Positions 34,777 through 44,482 of a stretch of DNA of 64,000 bases are shown one piece after another. This DNA is from Moritella sp033791185 (GTDB lineage: Bacteria; Pseudomonadota; Gammaproteobacteria; Enterobacterales; Moritellaceae). Under the pieces are notes generated by a model. That model searched no databases. It saw nothing but the letters and a program-made list of their open reading frames with translations, and was not told the DNA's origin. Each line of letters begins with the position of its first letter. Position 1 is the stretch's first letter. The stretch lies in assembly GCF_033791185.1 (NCBI RefSeq), contig NZ_JASJHF010000014.1:1-64000 (forward strand), in the 5' to 3' direction. The position numbers and the translations under genes are program-made.

Positions 34777-36681
34777 ATGTTAGAGAAGTTTCGCGAAGGT
34801 TCACAAGGACCGGGTGCTAAAATTATTTTAGGCGCAGTGATCGTTACATTTGCCCTTGCTGGTGTCAGTAGCTATCTAGGTAGTGGTAGCACTCAATCCG
34901 CTGCAACAGTGAATGGTGTCGACATTTCAACACAAGCACTTGAAAATCAAGTTAGAAATGATCGTACTCGTTTAGAGTCTCAACAAGGTGAATCATTCGC
35001 CGCTCGTTGGGAACAACCAGAATTCCAAAATCAAGTTCGCCAACAGTCACTAAACACGTTAGTTGCTCAAAACTTGTTACAACAAATGACGGCTGACCTA
35101 GCGTTACGTATTGGTGATGACAAGATCCGTGGTTATATTTTTGCAATGCAAGAATTTCAAACTGACGGTGTTTTTAATGATGAGCGTTATATCAGCTTAT
35201 TACGTCAAAATGGCATGGTTCCAGCACAATTCGTTGAACGTTTACGTAGCGACTTTGCTCAACAACAATTGACTGACGCATTAGTGAACTCTGAATTTAG
35301 TTTACCAAATGAAGTGCAGCAATTAGCGGCATTACAAAATCAGCAACGTCAATTAAGCCAACTTATCGTGCCAGTGAACAAGTTTGCTAGCGATATTACC
35401 ATCACTGATGCAGAGGTAACGAGCTATTATGAAAAGAGCAAAGCTTTTTTCCAAACGCCAGAGCAAGCATCTGCTGAGTATATTCTTGTTGATATGAAGA
35501 ACATCAGTGCTGATATCGAATTAGCTGCTGATGCGGCTGAGAGTTATTACAGCGAACATCAATCATCTTATGCACAAGAAGATAAGCGTAAAGTTGCGCA
35601 TATCCTTATTGCATTCAATGATGATGAATCAGCGGCTGAACAGAAAGCACAAGATTTGTTAACACAAATCCAATCAGGCGCAGACTTTGCTGAGTTAGCG
35701 AAATCATCATCAGATGATACGTTCAGTGGTGAGAATGGCGGTGAATTAGATTGGTTAGAAAAAGGTATCATGGACCCTGCATTTGAAACTGCTGCATTTG
35801 CATTAGTGAACGATGGTGACGTAACCACTGAACTAGTACGCAGTGATTTTGGATTCCATATCATTAAGTTATTAGCTGTTGAACCAGGTGAAGTAAAAGC
35901 ATTTGCTGACGTTAAAGCGTCAATTGAAACACGTCTTAAAAATGAGCAGGCTGTTTCTCGTTTTGATGAATTAGCAGAGCAGTTAGCTGCACAAGCCTTT
36001 GAAGTACCTGATTCATTGGATGTCGCGTCTGAAGAAACGGGGTTAGCGGTTGTTTCAACTGAACTGTTTTCTGCGAGTTCAGTACCAGCTCCATTAAATG
36101 ACCCAAGAGTAACAGCAACATTATTTGATCAAGACTTTATTGCGGAATCACTAAACTCGGAAATTATTAATATTTCTGATACGCAAAGCATTGTTGTTCG
36201 TATTAACGAATACAAGCCGCAAACGACGAAAGCATTAGCAGATGTTAATGACGAAATCGTTGAACGCTTAACAGCAACAAAAGCAGAGCAAAAAGCCTTA
36301 AGCTTTATGAGTACTGTTTCAGCTAAAATTAACGCCGGTGAAAGTGTTACTGCTGAACTAGCTAATATTGATGCTAGCTTTACTGCGCCGGAATGGTTAA
36401 GCCGTTTTGATTATACTAAAGCAGATTTCAAAGTATTGAGCAAATTATTCTCAATGCCTAAACCTGCGGCAGCACAAGCAAGCGTAGCGACTGAAACATC
36501 ACTTAATGGCGATGTGACACTGCTTAAATTCTCATCTGTACGTGATGCTGAAATGAATGTAGAAGAAGCCGCTCGTCTGGCTGAGACATTAAAGAACATT
36601 AATGCACAGGCTGACTATGAAATGCTAATACAAACGCTGATTAAAACCGGTGATGTGTCTTATCCTGTGGTTGCAGAATAA
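34777..36681 (+). CDS. ppiD: PpiD, periplasmic folding chaperone with parvulin domain
   Basis: A 634-residue membrane-anchored SurA-like protein. One N-terminal TM segment (about 16-37, KIILGAVIVTFALAGVSSYLG) anchors it in the inner membrane. An N-terminal chaperone region follows (about 45-220), then a parvulin domain (about 265-360) with KVAHILIAF, LDWLEKGIMDPAFETAAFAL and DFGFHIIKLL. It assists newly secreted proteins leaving the Sec translocon. Length is typical and gene order hupB-ppiD matches E. coli. Confidence 0.95.
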   Translation: MLEKFREGSQGPGAKIILGAVIVTFALAGVSSYLGSGSTQSAATVNGVDISTQALENQVRNDRTRLESQQGESFAARWEQPEFQNQVRQQSLNTLVAQNLLQQMTADLALRIGDDKIRGYIFAMQEFQTDGVFNDERYISLLRQNGMVPAQFVERLRSDFAQQQLTDALVNSEFSLPNEVQQLAALQNQQRQLSQLIVPVNKFASDITITDAEVTSYYEKSKAFFQTPEQASAEYILVDMKNISADIELAADAAESYYSEHQSSYAQEDKRKVAHILIAFNDDESAAEQKAQDLLTQIQSGADFAELAKSSSDDTFSGENGGELDWLEKGIMDPAFETAAFALVNDGDVTTELVRSDFGFHIIKLLAVEPGEVKAFADVKASIETRLKNEQAVSRFDELAEQLAAQAFEVPDSLDVASEETGLAVVSTELFSASSVPAPLNDPRVTATLFDQDFIAESLNSEIINISDTQSIVVRINEYKPQTTKALADVNDEIVERLTATKAEQKALSFMSTVSAKINAGESVTAELANIDASFTAPEWLSRFDYTKADFKVLSKLFSMPKPAAAQASVATETSLNGDVTLLKFSSVRDAEMNVEEAARLAETLKNINAQADYEMLIQTLIKTGDVSYPVVAE

Positions 36682-36767
36682 GAGCAGGTAAATAGTCTGT
36701 TAAAACCTACTGGAGTGACTTAGTTAGGCTTTTATTGAGATCGACGCTAAGTCATTTTATTGATTAG

Positions 36768-36805
36768 ATCTCGGTGTGATTTTATATTGCATCGAGATTT
36801 TTTTT
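36768..36805 (+). terminator. rho-independent terminator after ppiD
   Basis: ATCTCGGTG (36768-36776) pairs with CATCGAGAT (36790-36798) with one G-T pair, followed by eight T residues. A second inverted repeat, TGACTTAG/CTAAGTCA (36716-36723/36747-36754), followed by TTTTA, lies between it and the ppiD stop. Confidence 0.85.
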
Positions 36806-36812
36806 ATTAAAA

Positions 36813-37202
36813 GTGATGGCCATGATTAAATATATTATCACCTTTATTATGACGATCGGGATCTTGCTTGTCGGACTGTGGTTTAATTTACCACAGGAGA
36901 ACTCGCTGTTGGGTCAATGGGTGTCGACAGATGATATATATGGGCAGCCTGAGCAATTAGTCTTTACTGAATTTGGGATGTTTAAAAATGGTCGTCATGT
37001 GCCCGCCAAATTTGATATCTCACGTAAGAAAGTGACGGTGATAACGAATGTGGCAAGCACTGAGTATTTAGTTGTTAGCAAAAATATGATTAAGCAGCGC
37101 ATACCACGTCAAAGGTGGCGTTTCTTTTTACGGGCGAGTGCTTTTGAAGACAGGCAACAGGCAATAAATAAGAATGAAATAAACCGTTACAATCAAGAAT
37201 AA
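36813..37202 (+). CDS. Small membrane-anchored protein, possibly DUF2850-like
   Basis: A 129-residue protein with an N-terminal membrane segment (about 5-24) and a periplasmic domain starting LLGQWVSTDDIYGQPEQLVFTEFGMF (shown as LLGQWVSTDD and LVFTEFGMFKNGRHV). The GxW start followed by short beta strands recalls DUF2850/lipocalin-like small proteins of Vibrio, but this is only a resemblance. The start is ambiguous among GTG 36813, ATG 36816 and ATG 36822; none has a clear ribosome site. It is just after the ppiD terminator and convergent with sapF. Confidence 0.65.
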   Translation: MMAMIKYIITFIMTIGILLVGLWFNLPQENSLLGQWVSTDDIYGQPEQLVFTEFGMFKNGRHVPAKFDISRKKVTVITNVASTEYLVVSKNMIKQRIPRQRWRFFLRASAFEDRQQAINKNEINRYNQE

Positions 37203-37251
37203 TAACGATTAATCCAAAGTTATTAGTTAAATAGCATTAATAAAAGAACAA

Positions 37252-38076
37252 TCAACAGCTGCTTTTTTTCATATTATATTGATTAGACAGTATCTGTCCG
37301 CACAATGCCGCCGTAGGATTCGAGAATAGCTGTTCAGTACGGCCCTGCTCAATACACTCTCCTTGATGCATCACGATCATTTTATCGCTGATATGCTTCA
37401 CCAAGCCCATATTGTGGGTCACGATGATATACGAAATACCGATGGTTTTTTGTAGTTCCAACATTAAGTTAATCATCTGTGAGCGCAATGAGATATCCAA
37501 TGTTGATAATGTATCATCTGCAATGATAATTTTTGGATCTAAAATCAGCGCCCTCGCCAACGCAATACGTTGCTTTTGTCCACTTGAAAGCATCGGTGGA
37601 TAAAAAGTTGCATACTCCGGCAGTAAGCCAACTAAGCGTAACGTATCGATAATTTTCTTGGTACGTTGAGCTACCGTCATATCAGTGTTTAATTGCAGTG
37701 GTGCATCGAGAATTTGGCCAACACTGGTTCGTGGGTTGAGTGATGTTTCAGGATCTTGAAATACCATTCTGATTGAACGACAACGTAAATCGGTATTACT
37801 GTCATCAAGTTTACAACCATTAACATAAATGCTGCCTTTGGTTGGTGTTATTACACCAGCCAGTAAGCGTGCTAGCGTCGATTTACCTGAGCCTGTCTCA
37901 CCAATAATGGCGAGTGTTTCAGAACGTTGTAAATTAAATGAAATATCATTTACCGCGACCACTTCCTGACGTTTAAAAAAACTAGTTGGATTGATATAAG
38001 TTTTACCTAGGTTTTCTACGCGCAGTAAAGGTTGCACACGTTTATCCGTCGTGATGTCGGTTATTTCTTCTGACAT
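37252..38076 (-). CDS. sapF: SapF, peptide ABC transporter ATP-binding protein
   Basis: A 274-residue ABC ATPase with Walker A GETGSGKSTLARLL (about 57-70), the signature LSSGQKQRIALARAL and Walker B KIIIADDTLS. It pairs with SapD to power the SapBC permease. In enteric bacteria this system is linked to antimicrobial peptide resistance and putrescine export. The ORF overlaps sapD by 16 bases. Last gene of sapABCDF. Confidence 0.93.
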   Translation of the reverse strand: MSEEITDITTDKRVQPLLRVENLGKTYINPTSFFKRQEVVAVNDISFNLQRSETLAIIGETGSGKSTLARLLAGVITPTKGSIYVNGCKLDDSNTDLRCRSIRMVFQDPETSLNPRTSVGQILDAPLQLNTDMTVAQRTKKIIDTLRLVGLLPEYATFYPPMLSSGQKQRIALARALILDPKIIIADDTLSTLDISLRSQMINLMLELQKTIGISYIIVTHNMGLVKHISDKMIVMHQGECIEQGRTEQLFSNPTAALCGQILSNQYNMKKSSC

Positions 38077-39074
38077 TTCTTACCTTTTAACTCATCTACA
38101 TTTAATGGGAAATGACAACTAAACATATGGCCTTTTATCTTTTGCATCGGTGGCGTGACCACACAATTTTTTTGCGCATTAGGACAGCGAGGTCCCAGTC
38201 GGCAACCAATCGGTAGATGGTGTAGTAGCGGAACTTGTCCGGCTAACGTATTCAACTGTGCTTTATGCGGCACTTGATTAAAATCTGGATTAGCACGTAA
38301 TAATGCGTCGGTGTAAGGGTGATGGGTATGATTAAAAACTTGGTCTCGCGTACCACTCTCAACCATCTGGCCGCAATACATCACGGTCATATTATCCGCT
38401 AACAAGCTCACTGTTTCTAAATCGTGGCTGATTAAGAGGATGGTGGTATGCGATAGTTTATTCAGTTTATCGAGTAAGCGTAAAATTTGATTCTGTGTTT
38501 TCGGTTCCATTGCTGTTGTCGGCTCATCAGCAATTAATAGCCGTGGTTTTTTGGCAATCGCCATCGCTATCATTACTTTTTGACAAAGGCCTTCAGATAG
38601 CTCAAATGGATAGCTGTTCATGACCTTCTTGTGATCTTTTACACCGACTTTGTGTAATAGGGCAATGGCCTGTTTTTTACGCCAATTAAAGCGCTGCCAA
38701 AAATGGCCAGTAAATTGATCGCACGGGATAGCTTCGGCAAGTTGATCGCCAGCTTTTTCTGATGGATCCAAATGTGCGGCAGCATCCTGAAAGATCATGC
38801 CAATTTCTTTACCCATCACTCGGCGACGTTGCACAGGGGTTAAGTTAAGTAAATCGATATCACCTAATCGTAAACGGTCTGCGCGGATCCGCCAGTTATC
38901 TTTGGCAATGCCCATAATCGCTTTTGCAACCAAGCTTTTACCTGAACCAGACTCACCCACTAGGCCACGAACTTCACCGTCACTGAGAGTTATGTTAAAC
39001 CTATCCACTGCTTTCAGTACACCCTGTGGCGTTTCGATTTCAATGGTTAGATTTCTAATATCGAGTAACGCCAT
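38061..39074 (-). CDS. sapD: SapD, peptide ABC transporter ATP-binding protein
   Basis: A 337-residue ABC ATPase with Walker A GESGSGKSLVAKAIMG (about 39-54), a variant signature motif (ELSEGLCQKVMIAMAIA) and Walker B PRLLIADEPTTAME. The C-terminal oligopeptide-transporter extension has the CRLGPRCPNAQKNC cysteine cluster (about 290-303). SapD also binds the Trk potassium system in E. coli. The variant signature LSEGLCQK is normal for SapD. It touches sapC by one base. Confidence 0.93.
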   Translation of the reverse strand: MALLDIRNLTIEIETPQGVLKAVDRFNITLSDGEVRGLVGESGSGKSLVAKAIMGIAKDNWRIRADRLRLGDIDLLNLTPVQRRRVMGKEIGMIFQDAAAHLDPSEKAGDQLAEAIPCDQFTGHFWQRFNWRKKQAIALLHKVGVKDHKKVMNSYPFELSEGLCQKVMIAMAIAKKPRLLIADEPTTAMEPKTQNQILRLLDKLNKLSHTTILLISHDLETVSLLADNMTVMYCGQMVESGTRDQVFNHTHHPYTDALLRANPDFNQVPHKAQLNTLAGQVPLLHHLPIGCRLGPRCPNAQKNCVVTPPMQKIKGHMFSCHFPLNVDELKGKKCQKK

Positions 39075-39964
39075 TAATCAACTCCCGCAATCACTGATTG
39101 TCTTAAACTTTCGCCAACGATATTAATAATAAAAATAGTCACTAAAATGGCTAAGCCAGGTAGAACAACAGTCCAAGGAGCAATAAATACCAAGTCGGTT
39201 GCACCGGACAACATAGTGCCCCATTCAGAAAGAGGACGCTGTGCACCTAAGCCTAAAAATCCTAACGCACTAATATCAATTATAGCTGACGAGATCGCGC
39301 GTGTAAGTAAGTTAACGAGTGTTTCAATAATGTTCGGAAACACACCATAACGGATAATCCGGTAATTATTAGCTCCATCGAGTTTTAGCGCAATAATGTA
39401 TTCTTTTTGCAGCTCTTGGTAAACCGATAAGTATACACCGCGAATAAATTGTGGGATGGACGCTAATAGGATCGCCAGTAAACTATGGTCTAGACCTGGG
39501 CCAAGGATAGAGATAATAATAATCGCTAATAACAGTGATGGGATTGATAATGCCGTATCCATAATATGGTGCAAGGTACTCGACAGCAAACCACGGCTAA
39601 CGGCAGCAGAAATACCAATTGTCGTGCCGATAATGAGGGCGATAACACTGACGAGCACGGCGTTACCAAAGGTAAGGCGCAAACCATATAATAAACGCGA
39701 AAGTACATCTCTGCCCAAATCATCGGTACCAAAAAAGTAATCGACAGTACCTTGATCATCCCATGATGGTGGTTGCAATAGTAAGTGAGCTTGTCTTAAA
39801 TCAGGTTCATGAGGCGCAAGCAAAGGTCCAAATACTAATAAGAAAAACAAGAAGCCAAGCGCCCATAATGCAGCCATGGCGATTTGTTGTGATGAATAAT
39901 GCTTCCAGGTTTGCTCGGCAGGAGAAAGAATATGTTCATCCGCAAAGATATTAATGTTGGGCAT
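39074..39964 (-). CDS. sapC: SapC, peptide ABC transporter permease
   Basis: A 296-residue DppC/OppC-type inner-membrane permease with about 6 TM segments. It shows the DVLSRLLYGLRLTF entry and the EAA-like cytoplasmic loop YIIALKLDGANNYRIIRYGVFPNI (around 190-213), which docks to SapD/SapF. It overlaps sapB by 14 bases. Confidence 0.93.
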   Translation of the reverse strand: MPNINIFADEHILSPAEQTWKHYSSQQIAMAALWALGFLFFLLVFGPLLAPHEPDLRQAHLLLQPPSWDDQGTVDYFFGTDDLGRDVLSRLLYGLRLTFGNAVLVSVIALIIGTTIGISAAVSRGLLSSTLHHIMDTALSIPSLLLAIIIISILGPGLDHSLLAILLASIPQFIRGVYLSVYQELQKEYIIALKLDGANNYRIIRYGVFPNIIETLVNLLTRAISSAIIDISALGFLGLGAQRPLSEWGTMLSGATDLVFIAPWTVVLPGLAILVTIFIINIVGESLRQSVIAGVD

Positions 39965-40916
39965 AAAGTTCTTTCCTGCGAATTGGATGAATGACGACCG
40001 TGAGTATTTCAGTTAATACATTGGCAGTCACCACGAAAATAGCCACCGTTAACATACCCCCTTGGATCGCCGCATGATCTTGTTGATAAATACTGTTGAT
40101 TAACCAACGACCAATGCCTGGCCATGAGAATACTGCTTCGGTGACCATTGCTGTTGTTAATACTGTACCAAATTGCAAACCCAGATGTGGGATCATGTTG
40201 GGAATAGCGTTACGCAGCACATGGCGCATGATAATTTCAGTTTTGCTTAAGCCTTTACTTGCCGCGGCTTTAATGTATTTTTGCTTCATTACATCACTGA
40301 CGTGATTACGCATTTGGCGAATAACTTCGGTGGTGGGTACGGTCGCTAATACAATCGTAGGTAGCACCAAGTGTTTAAGCGCATCATAAAATGCGTCTTG
40401 GTTATGTGGACTATCAGAAATAAGGGTATCAATAAGCATAAAACCAGTCACGGAATCAATTTCATAAAGTAAGTTCAATCGACCGGTTACAGGCAGCCAG
40501 TTCCAATTCAGCGCAAAGTACATCATCACTAATGACGCTAACCAAAACACTGGTATCGAAAAGATAAACAGCGAGATACCCATGATGGTACTGTCCAGTG
40601 AGCTACCTCGTTGCATACCTGCAATCGTACCTATGGGTACTCCAATCACTATCGACAGAATAAAGGCACTGAAACAGAGTTCTAAGGTGGCGGGAAATAC
40701 GACTAATATCTCATCCATCACTGGTTGACCTGTGCCACTAGTAATCCCTAAATCACCTTGCGCTATCGCCATCAGATAATCTAAATAATTACTGAGTAAA
40801 CTGCCATCCAAAGCTAAATCACCAGTTACTCGGCTACGTAGAAAAAAACCAATCACGGTGAGAGCCGTAATAGTAATGACCAGTAGATTAATACGTCTGA
40901 TTATATAAAAAAACAT
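39951..40916 (-). CDS. sapB: SapB, peptide ABC transporter permease
   Basis: A 321-residue DppB/OppB-type permease with about 6 TM segments, an N-terminal RRINLLVITITALTVIGFFL and the EAA loop KYIKAAASKGLSKTEIIMRHVLRNAIPNMIP (seen as AAASKGLSKTEIIMRHVLRN). It forms the channel with SapC. It starts 3 bases after sapA. Confidence 0.93.
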   Translation of the reverse strand: MFFYIIRRINLLVITITALTVIGFFLRSRVTGDLALDGSLLSNYLDYLMAIAQGDLGITSGTGQPVMDEILVVFPATLELCFSAFILSIVIGVPIGTIAGMQRGSSLDSTIMGISLFIFSIPVFWLASLVMMYFALNWNWLPVTGRLNLLYEIDSVTGFMLIDTLISDSPHNQDAFYDALKHLVLPTIVLATVPTTEVIRQMRNHVSDVMKQKYIKAAASKGLSKTEIIMRHVLRNAIPNMIPHLGLQFGTVLTTAMVTEAVFSWPGIGRWLINSIYQQDHAAIQGGMLTVAIFVVTANVLTEILTVVIHPIRRKELYAQH

Positions 40917-40919
40917 GAG

Positions 40920-42533
40920 TTATTGCCGTGCTGTATTAATGAAATTGATACCACCGAAAGCAGTTGTTTCAACGCCTGTTAAGCCACTAGTATAAGCATG
41001 TAAGCGTAACGAGTGTGCCAGTGGAATAAGTGGTAATTCTTGCTGAATAATTTCTTGAGCCCGGTAGTAGAGGGTGACTCGGTCAATATATTCCGTTTCA
41101 GTCACTGCTTGATTGATTAAATCGTCAAACTCGGAATTACACCAGCGGGTATAATTAGAGCCAGTATTAATCGCGTTACAACTGAGTTGAAAACGAAAGA
41201 AGTTATCTGGATCGTTATTATCTGCAGCCCAACCGAGCAAGAAGCTATCATAATCTGCTTGTTGTAGTTTCTTTTCCATGAGTTGCCACTCATATTTTAT
41301 AATTCTTACTTCGATACCAATTTGTGCTAGCTCAGCTTGGATAAGCTCTGCCATTTTGACTGCATCAGGGTTGTAAACTTGCGATGATTTTAACGCCATA
41401 ATATCCATACTAAAACCGTTGGGATAACCAGCTTCGGTCAATAACTGACGTGCGTAGGCAAGGTTATATTTGTAGCTTTTAAGATAAGGATTATAGGCCC
41501 AAGAGACGGGGGGCAAAATAGATTTAGCGTTAACACCAGTATTGTAATAAACCGCTTGTAACAAGGTATCTTGATTAATGGTATGGGCTAATGCACGGCG
41601 TATTTTAGGATTGTTAAACGGAGCCTTTTTAGTATTGAAAGCCCAATAAGCCACGTTTAGTCCCGTTTCTACCGAAATCTTAACGCGGTCATGTGCACTG
41701 ATCATCGCGACTTGGCTGGCGGCAGGATAGGCCATGATATCGCATTCTTGGGTTAATAATTTTGCTAAGCGTGATGATGCGTTAGGAGTGATATCAAAAA
41801 TTAATTGTTCAATTTTGGCATTGTCGCCCCAATAATCATCGTGTCTTTGATAGCGAATAAAATTATTCGCGCGGTATTCTTTGAATTTAAATGGCCCAGT
41901 CCCAATCGGTAGATTATCCATATCACTTTGCTGGTTTATCGCGATTAATGCATCACCATATTCAGCAGATAATATGACGCTGAAATCACTGGCTAAATTA
42001 GCAATAAATGAAGAGTCAGGTAACACAAGTTTAAACTCAATGGTGTAATCATCAATTTTTACTAACGATTTAATCTGTTGGTCTAGCTCGATGCCTTCGA
42101 AAAACGGATAACCAATGTTCGAGACCGCATGATAAGGATGGTTTTTATTTAAAATTCGTCCGAAACTAAACAACACATCATCAGCATTAAAGGTACGTGT
42201 TGGCGTAAAGTAATCGGTTTGATGAAAACGCACGTTCTCACGCAAGAAGAAGCGATAAGAAAGGCGGTCTTCAGAAACTTCCCAATCAATCGCCAATCCA
42301 GCTTTGAATTGCTGGGTATTTGGATCGATAAATAGCAAGCGATCGTAGAGCTGGCTGGTCGTCGCATCGAGTGTCACATTAGATGTAGCCATCTGAGGAT
42401 TGAAGGAGTTAGGACTACCTTCAGTGCAATAAGACAAGCCGTTTTGTTTTATTTGGGGTTGCTCATCACATGCCGTTAATAGCAAGACAACGGTTAGTGG
42501 CAGTATATATTTAATCAAATTTCGAATATGCAT
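40920..42533 (-). CDS. sapA: SapA, peptide ABC transporter substrate-binding lipoprotein
   Basis: A 537-residue family 5 solute-binding protein. The N-terminus is a lipoprotein signal (VVLLLTACDEQ, lipid-modified Cys22 expected), so it is probably tethered to a membrane. Next comes the family start LSYCTEGSPNSFNPQMATSN and YRFFLRENVRFHQTDYFTPTR (split here: YRFFLRENVRFHQT). It captures peptides in the periplasm for SapBCDF. First gene of the operon, divergent from tyrR across 293 bases. Confidence 0.93.
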   Translation of the reverse strand: MHIRNLIKYILPLTVVLLLTACDEQPQIKQNGLSYCTEGSPNSFNPQMATSNVTLDATTSQLYDRLLFIDPNTQQFKAGLAIDWEVSEDRLSYRFFLRENVRFHQTDYFTPTRTFNADDVLFSFGRILNKNHPYHAVSNIGYPFFEGIELDQQIKSLVKIDDYTIEFKLVLPDSSFIANLASDFSVILSAEYGDALIAINQQSDMDNLPIGTGPFKFKEYRANNFIRYQRHDDYWGDNAKIEQLIFDITPNASSRLAKLLTQECDIMAYPAASQVAMISAHDRVKISVETGLNVAYWAFNTKKAPFNNPKIRRALAHTINQDTLLQAVYYNTGVNAKSILPPVSWAYNPYLKSYKYNLAYARQLLTEAGYPNGFSMDIMALKSSQVYNPDAVKMAELIQAELAQIGIEVRIIKYEWQLMEKKLQQADYDSFLLGWAADNNDPDNFFRFQLSCNAINTGSNYTRWCNSEFDDLINQAVTETEYIDRVTLYYRAQEIIQQELPLIPLAHSLRLHAYTSGLTGVETTAFGGINFINTARQ

Positions 42534-42826
42534 ATTGTTTTATCACGATTACTCACCTTGCTAATTTATCATTAAGGTAATGTTCAACCAAGTTAATCCG
42601 TGTCTTTTACACCATAATAGTTAAATTTATTGCAATATGATGTAAAAAATCGAATCGTATCAGTTAGTTTTTAACTGTGTTGTGCCTTATTTAGCAGCAT
42701 TATTAAGTTATTCATTTAAATCGAGTATGCGGATTATATTAATATTAATGGATACATTTTTATTGGCGCTAGGGCTCAAGTTTACATGCTATTATAAGCA
42801 CATAGTACTTTATGGTGGTTACAGTG

Positions 42827-44395
42827 ATGCGTTTGGAATTAGTTTGTGAAGATAGAGTTGGTATTAGTCGAGAGATCCTTGACTGTTTTTTAGCGCGTGA
42901 TATTAATTTATCTGCTATCGAGATCCAGCAACCTGACCGGGTATTTATTAAATCACCGAACCTAGAATTTTCTGATTTACAGGCATTGATGGCAAGCCTC
43001 CGCCGTATTAGCGGTGTATGCGATGTGAAAACAGTCGGTTATTTACCTTCTGAGCTCGAACACCAAGAAATTCAAACCTTGATGACTAATTTACCCGACA
43101 TCGTATTCTCGGTCGATGTGAAGGGCTTAGTGTCTTTGGTTAATACCCCTGCATTGACCGCGCTGGGACTTTCAGAGTCACAAGTGAAAGGGCATTGCAT
43201 TAGTCATTTTGTGAAAGGTTTTTCCATTACTAAGTGGCTAGAATCAGATGAAGTTTGCGCGCAAACACAAAAGCTGACGTTATTGGATGAAGACTTTTTG
43301 GGGGATATCTTACCGTTGAGCATTAGCAGTGATGTTAATCAAGTCGCGTTATCAAAAACCGCCACTACCGTGAGGCCTGATGAACTTGTTGGTGCGGTTA
43401 TCATTCTAAAATCAGTCGATCGTATTGGTAAACAATTTAATTTTTTACGCACCTTTCAGTTTGCCGCATTTGATGAAATTCACGCTAAAAGCGATAAAAT
43501 GAATGCGCTCATTCATACCGCTAAAAAACTCGCGATGTTAGACGCACCATTAATGATCTTAGGTGAAACGGGCGCAGGTAAAGAACTTATAGCCAAGGCC
43601 TGTCATCAAGCCAGTGGGCGCTCACAAAATCAATTTTTAGCACTCAATTGTGCTGCCGTTCCTGATGCAGTTGCCGAATCTGAATTGTTTGGCGTCGTGA
43701 CAGATGATGGTGAAACCAAACGTGGTATTTTTGAACTGGCTAATGAAGGTTCGGTATTGCTGGATGAGATTGGTGATATGTCGCCGTACTTGCAAACCAA
43801 GTTTTTACGTTTGCTCGAAACTGGTTGTTTTCGCCGCGTCGGTGATGAGCAAGAAGTGCGTGTTGATGTGCGTATTTTTTGCACCACCCAAAACGATTTA
43901 CCTAAGCTTATCAGTGACGGAAAATTCCGCCAAGATTTATATTATCGTTTAAATGTGTTATCGATGACGGTGCCTGCGCTACGTGAACGTAAAGAAGACA
44001 TTATTCCGCTTTGCAATTCTTTTTGCACAGTGTTTAGCCATGAATTGCAACGTACTAAGCCACAGTTAAGCCGTAATGTATTAGAGTTATTACAATCTTA
44101 TCCGTGGCCGGGGAATGTGCGCGAATTACGTAATGTGTTATATCACGCGTTAACCTTGTTAGAAGGTGACACCCTAAATTTGTGTGATTTAAACTTACCG
44201 AAAGCCAAGAGTGAAGCCTATGATGAAGCCTTGTTTGATGGCTCATTGGATGAAGCCTGTAAGCGTTTTGAAAAACTATTATTACAACGCTTATATCCGT
44301 CTTACCCAAGTACACGTCAATTGGCAAAACGCTTAGGAGTATCACATACTGCGATTGCGAATAAATTACGTGATTATCAAATTACTAAAAAATAG
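42827..44395 (+). CDS. tyrR: TyrR, aromatic amino acid transcriptional regulator
   Basis: A 522-residue TyrR. It has an N-terminal ACT domain beginning MRLELVCEDRVGISREILD, a PAS domain (about 80-190), the AAA+ domain with Walker A GETGAGKELIAKACH (about 249-263) and VLLDEIGDM, and a C-terminal helix-turn-helix (STRQLAKRLGVSHTAIANKL, about 497-516). The sigma-54 contact loop GAFTGA is absent (LFGVVTDDGETKRGIFE there), as in enteric TyrR. I start at 42827, which gives the canonical MRLE N-terminus; the frame opens at 42812. sapABCDF lies divergently upstream, the arrangement common in marine gammaproteobacteria. Confidence 0.94.
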   Translation: MRLELVCEDRVGISREILDCFLARDINLSAIEIQQPDRVFIKSPNLEFSDLQALMASLRRISGVCDVKTVGYLPSELEHQEIQTLMTNLPDIVFSVDVKGLVSLVNTPALTALGLSESQVKGHCISHFVKGFSITKWLESDEVCAQTQKLTLLDEDFLGDILPLSISSDVNQVALSKTATTVRPDELVGAVIILKSVDRIGKQFNFLRTFQFAAFDEIHAKSDKMNALIHTAKKLAMLDAPLMILGETGAGKELIAKACHQASGRSQNQFLALNCAAVPDAVAESELFGVVTDDGETKRGIFELANEGSVLLDEIGDMSPYLQTKFLRLLETGCFRRVGDEQEVRVDVRIFCTTQNDLPKLISDGKFRQDLYYRLNVLSMTVPALRERKEDIIPLCNSFCTVFSHELQRTKPQLSRNVLELLQSYPWPGNVRELRNVLYHALTLLEGDTLNLCDLNLPKAKSEAYDEALFDGSLDEACKRFEKLLLQRLYPSYPSTRQLAKRLGVSHTAIANKLRDYQITKK

Positions 44396-44437
44396 CATTA
44401 TCAACCACCAATCTGTTTATAGACTAAAATGGTTAAG

Positions 44438-44466
44438 GCTCGCATCGTCTTATGCGAGCTATTTTT
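44438..44466 (+). terminator. rho-independent terminator of tyrR
   Basis: GCTCGCAT (44438-44445), loop CGTCTT, ATGCGAGC (44452-44459), then TATTTTT. Its presence here argues that the next gene starts at 44483 and not at the upstream ATG 44429. Confidence 0.88.
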
Positions 44467-44482
44467 GGACGGAGTCAGCTCG

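Noticed and set aside
42600..42650. TTTTACA and TGTAAAA half-sites in the sapA-tyrR gap, considered as TyrR boxes
   Set aside because: They face each other about 40 bases apart and neither forms the TGTAAA-N6-TTTACA box. Not enough to call.
42827..44395. Loss of the GAFTGA motif in TyrR as a sign of a broken sigma-54 activator
   Set aside because: Enteric TyrR proteins also lack it and act on sigma-70 promoters, so this is the normal state of the family.
44429..44482. An upstream start for the DUF3108 gene at ATG 44429
   Set aside because: The tyrR terminator hairpin (44438-44459) lies within it, and the ATG at 44483 has a ribosome site followed by a proper signal peptide.
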